Shown here piece after piece: positions 1-4,566 of a DNA stretch of 5,110 bases. Under the pieces are notes generated by a model. The model was given only the letters and a program-made list of their open reading frames with translations. It was not told the DNA's origin and searched no databases. The stretch lies in contig CAJGCH010000226.1 in the NCBI GenBank assembly GCA_904501845.1, positions 1-5,110 of the forward strand, written 5' to 3'. Each line of letters begins with the position of its first letter. Position 1 is the first letter of the stretch. The DNA comes from an uncultured Bacillaceae bacterium (lineage in GTDB: Bacteria > Bacillota > Bacilli > Bacillales > Pradoshiaceae). A program made the position numbers and the translations under genes.

Positions 1-696
1 GGATATAAATATCTTCCCCTCATCGCTTAACCGCTCATAATGAGCTTCAGAGCGAGAATAGAAAATCTCCCACTCTTCATCCGTATACATACTTGTATCT
101 GCAGGATGATTAAAATTATGGGTATATATGCGCATTCTTTCTTCACCAAGATGCTCCCGCTCTTCCATATAGCTATCTACCAGCTCTCTCGTTGGGCAAG
201 AGACATCTTGCCGAAGGGATAGACATCGTTCTTGGACTTCAAAAAATTCATATTCTGCACATAAGTCGGCTGTTTTCTTAAGGAGCGATTTAGCCGTGAG
301 ACGAAAATCAAATGTCGGACCTTCAAAGATAACGGCATCTATTGAGTTTGGATAGCGGTTCGCATACAGCAAAGCCAGATAACCTCCAAACGAATGGCCG
401 ATAACAGACCACTTATCAATTCCAAGATAATGGCGGAGGGCCTCGCAGTCCTCAATCAAATCATCAAGCCCGAATGGTTCAGTGTCACCGATTCCCTCTG
501 ACCTCAAGGCTCCCCTTTGGTCAAACGCAACGATACAGAAATCACTCCCCAATCGATTGGTTTGATGATAGGTAAAATCAAAACAGCCTTCACCTGGTCC
601 GCCGTGTAAATACAAGATAGACCTTTCTTTTTTCGCATGGCTCATCTCAACATAGAGTTTTTTTCCATCGATTTCAATTAACCGTCCTCTTTCCAT
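1..696 (-). CDS. alpha/beta hydrolase, proline iminopeptidase-like (C-terminal part outside the window)
   Basis: The reading frame stays open from ATG at 696 to the window edge, giving 232 codons. The translation has the signature of the S33 / proline iminopeptidase-like alpha/beta hydrolases: LYLHGGPGEG at residues 28-37 (oxyanion-hole HGGPG), AFDQRGALRSEG at 57-68, and the nucleophile elbow GHSFGGYLALLYA starting near residue 100, which puts the catalytic serine at Ser102. The acid and histidine of the triad should lie in the missing C-terminal part. Family members are usually about 270-310 residues, so roughly three quarters is present. There is no signal peptide, so a cytoplasmic enzyme is expected. 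The start is fixed by a very strong Shine-Dalgarno run (GGGGAGGAGA, 710-701) just upstream. The fold is certain. The substrate is not: it may be an aminopeptidase for N-terminal proline or a general esterase or amidase. Confidence 0.9.
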   Translation of the reverse strand, partial: MERGRLIEIDGKKLYVEMSHAKKERSILYLHGGPGEGCFDFTYHQTNRLGSDFCIVAFDQRGALRSEGIGDTEPFGLDDLIEDCEALRHYLGIDKWSVIGHSFGGYLALLYANRYPNSIDAVIFEGPTFDFRLTAKSLLKKTADLCAEYEFFEVQERCLSLRQDVSCPTRELVDSYMEEREHLGEERMRIYTHNFNHPADTSMYTDEEWEIFYSRSEAHYERLSDEGKIFIS

Positions 697-700
697 TGTA

Positions 701-749
701 TCTCCTCCCCTCCCTTCTCCTGCCTAATCCTCTATTGAATGGAGGAGGC
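701..749 (-). promoter_or_regulatory. Polypurine Shine-Dalgarno tract with a complementary upstream segment
   Basis: Read on the minus strand, positions 721-701 form an almost unbroken purine run just before the hydrolase ATG, with several SD-like registers. The best is GGAGGAG at 708-702, five bases from the start codon. Its exact complement CTCCTCC lies upstream at 747-741, separated by 32 nt. The same upstream segment can instead pair locally: GCCT (749-746) with AGGC (725-722), and CCTC (745-742) with GAGG (732-729), which leaves the SD free. The complementarity is seen in the sequence. A translational switch is inference and requires a transcript that begins upstream of 750. Confidence 0.3.
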
Positions 750-772
750 CTAGCCGACATTGGGAGTGGTTA

Positions 773-946
773 ATGGAAAGGCTCCATAAAAAATCTCATA
801 TACACCCGCCTCTCGTAAGGGAAGTTACAGAAATTTATTCGTTATGGAGACGAAAAAGTCCTCCTATTAAGTTTGCTCAATCGATTTCTGCCGCATTTAA
901 AGGATCGCCACACCTGAATAAAGGGATTGCCCTCTCCTTTCCTTGA
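773..946 (+). CDS. Small unrecognised ORF, 57 aa (doubtful)
   Basis: ATG at 773 is preceded by GGGAG (762-766) at a six-base spacing, and the frame runs 57 codons to TGA at 944-946. The frame is open from 728, so no longer product is possible without a non-standard start. The predicted peptide is basic and rich in Arg, Lys, His and Trp, with segments such as MERLHKKSHIHPPLVREV and YSLWRRKSPPIKFAQ. It has no membrane segment and matches no family I recognise. It lies alone in a region without other genes, on the strand opposite its neighbours, and no terminator follows directly. It could be a small protein, a decayed fragment of a longer gene, or a chance open frame. The composition is protein-like enough to list but not to trust. 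Confidence 0.2.
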   Translation: MERLHKKSHIHPPLVREVTEIYSLWRRKSPPIKFAQSISAAFKGSPHLNKGIALSFP

Positions 947-1010
947 TGGACAAACATGTTCAGAGATGGCCCGTAAATCTAGATTCACATGCTCCTTTTG
1001 TTTATAGACA

Positions 1011-1043
1011 TTGGTATGTAATCAAACTAAGAGTACATACCGA
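1011..1043. repeat. Inverted repeat GGTATGTA-n13-TACATACC
   Basis: Eight perfect complementary base pairs (1013-1020 with 1034-1041) extend to ten with one G-T pair (1011-1020 with 1034-1043), around a 13-base spacer. No U-run follows on either strand, so it is not an intrinsic terminator. It could be an operator or an RNA hairpin. No adjacent gene explains it. Confidence 0.5.
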
Positions 1044-1049
1044 CAGTTA

Positions 1050-1060
1050 GAGTCTGACTC
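1050..1060. repeat. Short palindrome GAGTCTGACTC
   Basis: An 11-base perfect palindrome with one central base lies seven bases after the larger inverted repeat at 1011-1043. Its length is compatible with a binding site for a dimeric regulator, but an 11-mer palindrome also arises by chance fairly often. No role can be assigned. Confidence 0.3.
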
Positions 1061-1104
1061 ATTACTAAATAAGTTGCTTTAAATTAGGGATTATTCAAGC
1101 ATTG

Positions 1105-1113
1105 TGCTATACT
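1105..1113 (+). promoter_or_regulatory. Extended -10 promoter-like element upstream of an orphan terminator
   Basis: TGCTATACT fits the extended -10 pattern TGnTATAAT with one mismatch (TATACT for TATAAT). No good -35 lies 16-18 bases upstream, which extended -10 promoters tolerate. Transcription would begin near 1120 and run into the terminator at 1160-1189, giving an RNA of about 70 nt with no meaningful ORF. Confidence 0.3.
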
Positions 1114-1159
1114 TAGCCTACCATTTGATCTTACAGGTTTCATACGTTTGTTGCACCAG

Positions 1160-1189
1160 CCCTATTCATTTATTGAATAGGGGTTTTTT
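1160..1189 (+). terminator. Intrinsic terminator (plus strand) without an obvious gene
   Basis: Nine perfect pairs, CCCTATTCA (1160-1168) with TGAATAGGG (1174-1182), close a five-base loop. A G and then six Ts (1184-1189) follow on the plus strand. This is a good rho-independent terminator for rightward transcription. The only rightward candidates are the doubtful ORF ending 214 bases earlier and the possible short RNA starting near 1120. It may also shield the convergent csp unit. Confidence 0.75.
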
Positions 1190-1207
1190 ATTGATAAATA
1201 ATTGAAC

Positions 1208-1239
1208 AAAAAAATAGACCCTGCATTGGCAGGGTCTAT
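1208..1239 (-). terminator. Intrinsic terminator of the cold shock gene
   Basis: An 11-bp perfect stem (ATAGACCCTGC at 1214-1224 with GCAGGGTCTAT at 1229-1239) closes a four-base loop. On the minus strand it is followed by a run of seven Ts (1214-1208). It lies 14 bases past the csp stop codon, so csp is expected to be a monocistronic transcript. Confidence 0.9.
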
Positions 1240-1252
1240 CATTTAGGTATTA

Positions 1253-1453
1253 TTAACCTTTTTGAACGTTTGTAGCTTGTGGGCCACGTTGTCCTTGTTC
1301 TACTTCAAACGTTACGCTTTGACCTTCGTCTAAAGATTTGAAACCTTCGCCTTGGATTGCTGAGAAATGTACGAATACGTCTTCTCCGCCTTCACGCTCG
1401 ATAAATCCAAAACCTTTTTCTGCATTAAACCATTTCACTTTACCTTGTTCCAT
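1253..1453 (-). CDS. csp: Cold shock protein, CspA/CspB/CspD family
   Basis: A 66-residue single cold-shock domain (OB fold) that binds single-stranded RNA and DNA, acting as an RNA chaperone that melts mRNA structure at low temperature and in stationary phase. Both RNA-binding motifs are intact: RNP1 as KGFGFIE (residues 13-19) and RNP2 as VFVHFSAI (26-33). The family N-terminus GKVKWFN (4-10) and the C-terminal stretch GPQATNV are also present. Length equals the usual 65-67 residues. The start is fixed by AGGAGG (1467-1462), eight bases before ATG. The gene has its own promoter, a long leader and a strong terminator, so it stands alone. Bacilli carry several paralogues (cspB, cspC, cspD), and the sequence alone does not say which one this is. 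Confidence 0.97.
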   Translation of the reverse strand: MEQGKVKWFNAEKGFGFIEREGGEDVFVHFSAIQGEGFKSLDEGQSVTFEVEQGQRGPQATNVQKG

Positions 1454-1563
1454 AATTGTTGCCTCCTAGTGTGTTTTCCACACAATATGTTACTATCCTT
1501 GCTCAAATACCTTAGACGAAAATCAAAATAGCTTCTCAATCTGCAAACGAACAAAAATAATTC
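1454..1563 (-). promoter_or_regulatory. Leader of the cold shock mRNA with a hairpin beside the SD
   Basis: If transcription starts near 1563, the mRNA has an untranslated leader of about 110 nt. Long structured leaders are usual for cold-shock genes, where they control mRNA stability and translation with temperature. Just before the SD, GTGTG (1483-1479) and CACAC (1473-1469) can pair around the loop GAAAA, one base from AGGAGG (1467-1462). This small stem could affect ribosome access. The pairing is seen; the regulatory role is inferred from family behaviour. Confidence 0.45.
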
Positions 1564-1569
1564 TTCTTA

Positions 1570-1598
1570 AGAATAACAGAGAAGTTAAAAAATAGCAA
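1570..1598 (-). promoter_or_regulatory. Predicted sigma-A promoter of the cold shock gene
   Basis: On the minus strand, TTGCTA (1598-1593) and TATTCT (1575-1570) are separated by exactly 17 bases. A TG one base before the -10 (1577-1576 region) makes it an extended -10 promoter. Each hexamer matches four of six consensus bases. A ten-base palindrome, TTCTTAAGAA, covers the end of the -10 and the predicted start site (1573-1564). Predicted transcription start is near 1563. Confidence 0.5.
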
Positions 1599-1762
1599 AC
1601 AATAAGGTGATAACCCTTTAGAATTGTGTTCATATTCATCTTCAGCACATTAGCTCCATATGCACACACTGACTCCATTCCACGCAAATCAGATTAGCCA
1701 ATTCAAGCTCAATTGTGCATTTGAGTATACATTATATGATCTTGATTCTCTATTGGTTTTTA

Positions 1763-1800
1763 TGATTCAGGAAATTGAAAAGGCTCTTCCTACTGAATCA
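1763..1800 (-). repeat. Inverted repeat over the 3' end of tetR
   Basis: CTGAATCA (1793-1800) and TGATTCAG (1763-1770) are perfect eight-base complements with a 22-base spacer. One arm lies in the last codons of tetR, just before its stop. A further short GGAA/TTTC pairing is possible inside. No T-run follows on the minus strand, so it is not a canonical terminator, but it may be a weak terminator or a 3'-end stabilising hairpin. The rest of the tetR-csp gap (1599-1762) shows no convincing gene. Confidence 0.4.
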
Positions 1801-2380
1801 ATCCAAGTGTTTTCGCAGGTCCATTAATCATTACATTAATGAGGAATTCCGTTAATTGTTCTGACTCTATAGGGGCATCAGATTGAAATGTATATTCTAT
1901 TATGCCTAAGGCTGCGGATGTAAAGATGACCACAAATAAATCTGTCGGTATATTCAGTGATGATTTATTGAAATCCGGCAGAATCCTCTCTTCAAAAACC
2001 ACCTTTAATTTGCTGCGTAATTTAGCTTGAAAGGATGAATGATGGCTGGATTTAAGCAAAAGCTGTAATAATTCCTTGTTTTCCTCCAAACAATTAATTA
2101 ATTCCTTAATCGTATCATAGCGAGTTTGTATAAAAAGCTGATCAGATGGTTCATCCGGCAAATTACTCAAGATTACCTCTTCAATCTTTTCAATCATCTC
2201 GTTTTCGAAGCTATCCATCATGTCATATTTATCAGCAAAATGTAAATAGAATGTTCCTCGATTAAGATCCGCACGATTCACTATCTCATTGATGGTAATG
2301 TGTTGAAACTCCTTCTCTTGTACTAGCTCTACACATGCATCAAATAGTGCCTTTCTCGACTTCCGTTTCCTTCTATCCAT
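1790..2380 (-). CDS. TetR/AcrR family transcriptional regulator (YhgD-like context)
   Basis: A 196-residue, one-domain-plus-ligand-pocket repressor of normal TetR length. After a basic N-terminus (DRRKRKSRK) comes the helix-turn-helix: ITINEIVNRADLNRGTFYLHFADKY split over residues 28-52, with the TFYLHFADK recognition-helix pattern of the family at 43-51. Residues 60-196 form the helical dimer and effector domain, which resembles the C-terminal domain seen in regulators beside YhgE-type membrane proteins. The start is set by GGAGG (2392-2388) seven bases before ATG. The gene diverges from the ABC-2-type membrane protein at 2586, and a 19-bp palindrome overlaps its own predicted -35. Auto-repression and control of the neighbour are therefore likely. 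The inducer cannot be told from sequence. The membrane-protein partner suggests a lipophilic or membrane-active compound. Confidence 0.92.
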   Translation of the reverse strand: MDRRKRKSRKALFDACVELVQEKEFQHITINEIVNRADLNRGTFYLHFADKYDMMDSFENEMIEKIEEVILSNLPDEPSDQLFIQTRYDTIKELINCLEENKELLQLLLKSSHHSSFQAKLRSKLKVVFEERILPDFNKSSLNIPTDLFVVIFTSAALGIIEYTFQSDAPIESEQLTEFLINVMINGPAKTLGLIQ

Positions 2381-2406
2381 TTTTCCACCTCCAAACTACT
2401 GACATA

Positions 2407-2435
2407 ATTTTATAATCAAACTGTATTCAAATCAA
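2407..2435 (-). promoter_or_regulatory. Predicted promoter of tetR
   Basis: On the minus strand, TTGATT (2435-2430) and TAAAAT (2412-2407) have a 17-base spacer. The predicted start is near 2400, leaving a leader of about 20 nt that carries the GGAGG site. The -35 hexamer lies inside one arm of the palindrome at 2430-2448, so a bound repressor would cover it. An overlapping TATAAA (2414-2409) is an alternative -10 with a short 15-base spacer. Confidence 0.5.
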
Positions 2436-2448
2436 CATTATGTTGATT
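2430..2448. promoter_or_regulatory. Likely TetR operator, 19-bp perfect palindrome
   Basis: AATCAACATTATGTTGATT is perfectly symmetric, nine bases each side of one central T, in the intergenic region between the divergent tetR and membrane protein genes. Size and position fit a TetR-dimer operator, and its left arm is the -35 of the tetR promoter. A further half-site, TCAACA, occurs at 2463-2468 in the orientation of the left arm. Binding by the neighbouring regulator is inference from position. Confidence 0.7.
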
Positions 2449-2483
2449 AACTAAAATATTGCTCAACAAAATAAATTGATTTG

Positions 2484-2495
2484 TTCATTAATGAA
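2484..2495. repeat. Second palindrome in the divergent region, possible operator
   Basis: TTCATTAATGAA is a perfect 12-base palindrome. It extends to a 20-base near-palindrome (2480-2499) with one mismatched pair. It lies 35 bp from the 19-bp palindrome and upstream of the membrane protein gene, where a repressor or a second regulator could act. AT-rich palindromes are common by chance, so confidence is limited. Confidence 0.35.
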
Positions 2496-2515
2496 TAAAG
2501 GCATAGATATTAACT

Positions 2516-2584
2516 ATGGCTGTTGTTTTTGGACGATTCTATAATCAAGTTGAGCAAATAGTTCAGTTTAAAGGAGGTCTTTAA
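2516..2584 (+). CDS. 22-codon upstream ORF ending one base before the membrane protein start
   Basis: ATG at 2516 opens a 22-codon frame (MAVVFGRFYNQVE and so on, ending FKGGL) that stops with TAA at 2582-2584, one base before the TTG start at 2586. Its last codons contain the SD of the next gene. Upstream there is only a weak AAAGG, 14 bases from the ATG. If translated it would couple ribosomes to the TTG-initiated gene. It may equally be the residue of a lost upstream gene or a chance frame. The -10 at 2540-2545 lies inside it, so a transcript from there would not contain it. Confidence 0.2.
   Translation: MAVVFGRFYNQVEQIVQFKGGL
2540..2545 (+). promoter_or_regulatory. Possible -10 of the membrane protein promoter
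   Basis: A consensus TATAAT lies 40 bases before the TTG start. Transcription would begin near 2552 and give a leader of about 34 nt containing AAGGAGGT. No good -35 is present 16-18 bases upstream (TGGCTG at 2517-2522). A second weak possibility is TTGTTC (2481-2486) with TAGATA (2504-2509), which would place the 12-base palindrome in the spacer. Confidence 0.35.
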
Positions 2585-2585
2585 T

Positions 2586-3794
2586 TTGGGAAAATTGGAT
2601 AATTCCAACCGTTTATTTTTTGTGCCGCTTATTGCTATCTTAATATTAGGAATTATTTTTATGTTGGCTGTATTGCCGATGGTGAAAATGGAACCAAAAA
2701 ATGTGCCAATCGGTTTAGTTGTTGCGGATGAAGGCGCAATGGGGGATACATTAGCAGATGCATTGGTCAACGGTGCCCCTGAACTTGTAAAATTTAAAAC
2801 ATTCGACTCGATTAAAGCACTACAAGAAGCGATGGATGGAAGAGAAGTATATGGAGCCTTAGTACTGCCAGCCGATTTTTCAAGTAAAGTGGCTACGCTT
2901 CAAACGGATACACCAGAAAAAGCAACTATGCAAATCTACATAAATGAAGGTGCAAATGCCACAGTATCAACAGTTGTACAAAATGCATTAACTAATATGG
3001 TTACAGGCTTAAATACGCAATTAAGCAATCAAATGCTATCATCTGTACAAGAAAAGACAGTTGAAATGAAACAACAGCTGGCACCTGTCTTACAAGCCCA
3101 AAGTGAAAGCAGTCCGTTAGCTCAAGTTAGCGAAATGATTTCACCTATTCAGCCAAATAAAGTGCAAGACTTTGCAAACCCAATTCAATCTGAAGTAGTC
3201 AAGGTGAATGAAACGGGCAGTTTAGGGAATGCACCGATCGCCTTTATGACCATTACTTGGTTCTCCAGTTTGATTGGTGCCGTTATGCTTTATTTAGCCG
3301 GAAATAAGCGTACATTTGCTTCCAGACTAGAAAAATTGAGATTTAATACACTTCAATCAATCATGCCATTTGTCTATGGATTAACAGCTGGATATGTCGC
3401 AACATGGTATTCCACTTGGCTATTAGACTTTGAATTCACATATTTTAACCGTACTGCGCTATTTATCGCCATTTGCGTCACTGCGTTTACGTTAATGATT
3501 TTTGCTACATTACGCTGGCTGAAATTACCGAGCATCATTATCTATGTATTATTAATGTTCTTCAGTATGGCTGCCGTACAACTGGCACCGGAAATGATGC
3601 CATCGTTCTATCGCGATTATATTGTTTCTTGGCTGCCGCTTCGTTTCTTTGTAGAAGGTTTAAGAGAAGTATTATTCTTTAGCCACGAAGTCATTAATCA
3701 ATACAGCATTGTCCTCCTATGGATATTATTCATTGCACTTGCATTAGTGTGGTTCAAAAACGCAGCAGAAAAAACAGAAACGAAACAACCATAA
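2586..3794 (+). CDS. ABC-2-type / YhgE-like membrane protein, six predicted TM segments
   Basis: A 402-residue integral membrane protein with ABC-2 permease layout. It has one TM helix near the N-terminus (about 11-32), a large extracytoplasmic region (33-215), then five TM helices near 217-238, 257-278, 290-308, 314-334 and 372-391, and a charged C-terminal tail. The extracytoplasmic part begins with VPIGLVVADEG, followed by GREVYGALVLPADFS (86-100), the pattern of ABC-2 and YhgE/Pip proteins. A conserved-type loop PEMMPSFYRDY precedes SWLPLRFFVEGLREV (348-362). The start is TTG at 2586, fixed by GGAGG (2573-2577) eight bases upstream; no ATG fits. No ATPase gene is adjacent, so it may act without one, as proposed for YhgE-like proteins, or use one encoded elsewhere. 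The divergent TetR regulator suggests export of, or defence against, a small toxic molecule. Specific substrate unknown. Confidence 0.82.
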   Translation: MGKLDNSNRLFFVPLIAILILGIIFMLAVLPMVKMEPKNVPIGLVVADEGAMGDTLADALVNGAPELVKFKTFDSIKALQEAMDGREVYGALVLPADFSSKVATLQTDTPEKATMQIYINEGANATVSTVVQNALTNMVTGLNTQLSNQMLSSVQEKTVEMKQQLAPVLQAQSESSPLAQVSEMISPIQPNKVQDFANPIQSEVVKVNETGSLGNAPIAFMTITWFSSLIGAVMLYLAGNKRTFASRLEKLRFNTLQSIMPFVYGLTAGYVATWYSTWLLDFEFTYFNRTALFIAICVTAFTLMIFATLRWLKLPSIIIYVLLMFFSMAAVQLAPEMMPSFYRDYIVSWLPLRFFVEGLREVLFFSHEVINQYSIVLLWILFIALALVWFKNAAEKTETKQP

Positions 3795-3801
3795 TAAGTC
3801 T

Positions 3802-3835
3802 AGCCATTTTGCTCATTTTCGCAAAATGGCTTCTT
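3802..3835 (+). terminator. Hairpin after the membrane protein gene, probable terminator or attenuator
   Basis: An 11-bp perfect stem, AGCCATTTTGC (3802-3812) with GCAAAATGGCT (3821-3831), closes an eight-base loop seven bases past the stop codon. The following T-rich stretch is short and interrupted (TCTTC), so some readthrough into the next gene 28 bases further on is likely. No separate promoter for that gene is evident. Confidence 0.6.
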
Positions 3836-3858
3836 CATGGATAAGGAAGGTAGAAAGA

Positions 3859-4563
3859 ATGGGATTTTCTTTATATGGACCATATCATATTGGATGGCTC
3901 ATTGTCATAACGTCATCCGTTATCCTCGTCAGCAAGCATTTCAAAAAGCTGGATATCAAAAGCCAGACTTTTGTACAGCGAATGCTTGCATGGTTTATTT
4001 TGCTATTTGAGATTGTTAAAGATATTTATTTGATTAAAATAAACGAGTTTTCAGTTGAATATCTCCCTCTTGAATTATGTGGGTTAGCCATTTTTGCGGT
4101 TTTTTATCATGCGCACACAAATAATTCAATGATTGGAGAAATGCTCTATAATTTATTTTTGCCAGGTGCCATTGCTGCTTTATTATTTTGTAACTGGACG
4201 CATCGCCCGATTTATGAGTTTATGAGTTTTTTCAGCTTTATTTTCCATCTAGCCCTTGTTATGTATTGCGTGATGGTACTGCATGCAGGAATCGTGAAAC
4301 CAAATAGGAAAAGAATAGGCGGTTCAGTCCTATTTTTAGCGGTGACAGGGTCGATTATTTACCCATTAAATAAAATATGGGATACGAACTTTATGTTTTT
4401 AAATGTCCCATCACCTGGTTCTCCGCTTGTGCCGCTTGAATATATTTTTGGAAATCCAGGATACATATTTGGTTTAGCTTTTATTATTCTTCTTTTATGG
4501 AGTGTTATGTATTTACCGTGGAAAAAGAAGGAAAAAATTATATCTGAATTGCTTGTCAAATAA
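3859..4563 (+). CDS. ywaF: YwaF-type integral membrane protein (TIGR02206 / TMEM164-like)
   Basis: A 234-residue membrane protein with about seven hydrophobic segments, matching the bacterial TIGR02206 (YwaF) family in length and pattern: an N-terminal LYGPYHIGWL, then LPLELCGLA (69-77), a long TM carrying FIFH (127-130), and a terminal NFMFLNVPSPGSPL motif (177-190) resembling the family's NYMFL-type signature. Human TMEM164, which I recall as related to this family, is a reported acyltransferase that depends on a Cys and a His. Cys74 and His130 here sit at a similar spacing. The start is ATG 3859, with AGGAAGG (3844-3850) eight bases before it. The longer frame from 3826 begins inside the preceding hairpin and is rejected. 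It lies downstream of the ABC-2-type gene and may share its transcript by readthrough. The bacterial function is not established. Confidence 0.8.
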   Translation: MGFSLYGPYHIGWLIVITSSVILVSKHFKKLDIKSQTFVQRMLAWFILLFEIVKDIYLIKINEFSVEYLPLELCGLAIFAVFYHAHTNNSMIGEMLYNLFLPGAIAALLFCNWTHRPIYEFMSFFSFIFHLALVMYCVMVLHAGIVKPNRKRIGGSVLFLAVTGSIIYPLNKIWDTNFMFLNVPSPGSPLVPLEYIFGNPGYIFGLAFIILLLWSVMYLPWKKKEKIISELLVK

Positions 4564-4566
4564 AAT

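Larger units (their letters stand above)
947..1104. other. Gene-free stretch, only short inverted repeats
   Basis: Together with the doubtful ORF before it and the terminators after it, this belongs to a stretch of about 500 bp (697-1207) without a convincing gene. No frame of useful length with a ribosome binding site was found on either strand. The only structure seen is the two inverted repeats listed separately (1011-1043 and 1050-1060). Decay of an old gene or mobile element is possible, but no terminal repeats or transposase motifs were seen. Confidence 0.5.

Noticed and set aside
40..222. 60-codon plus-strand frame at the left edge
   Set aside because: It is antisense to the hydrolase gene, whose conserved motifs fix the minus strand as coding.
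697..1207. Insertion sequence remnant in the gene-poor stretch
   Set aside because: No terminal inverted repeats, target duplication or recognisable transposase motif could be seen; only a vague impression of decay.
1523..1678. 51-codon minus-strand frame with a hydrophobic segment upstream of csp
   Set aside because: It has no Shine-Dalgarno site and runs through the csp promoter and predicted start site; hydrophobicity is expected from AT-rich DNA.
2510..2770. 86-codon minus-strand frame over the start of the membrane protein gene
   Set aside because: It is a shadow of the plus-strand gene, low in complexity (Ser, Thr, Asn, Lys), and lies across the divergent promoter region.
3473..3682. 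69-codon plus-strand frame inside the membrane protein gene
   Set aside because: It is an out-of-frame shadow of a gene with clear TM pattern and ABC-2-type motifs.
3826..3858. Longer N-terminus for the ywaF-like protein starting at ATG 3826
   Set aside because: That ATG lies in the 3' arm of the hairpin and lacks an SD; ATG 3859 has AGGAAGG at the right distance and begins at the family's usual N-terminus.
4359..4559. 66-codon minus-strand frame within the ywaF-like gene
   Set aside because: It is a shadow frame with no ribosome binding site.
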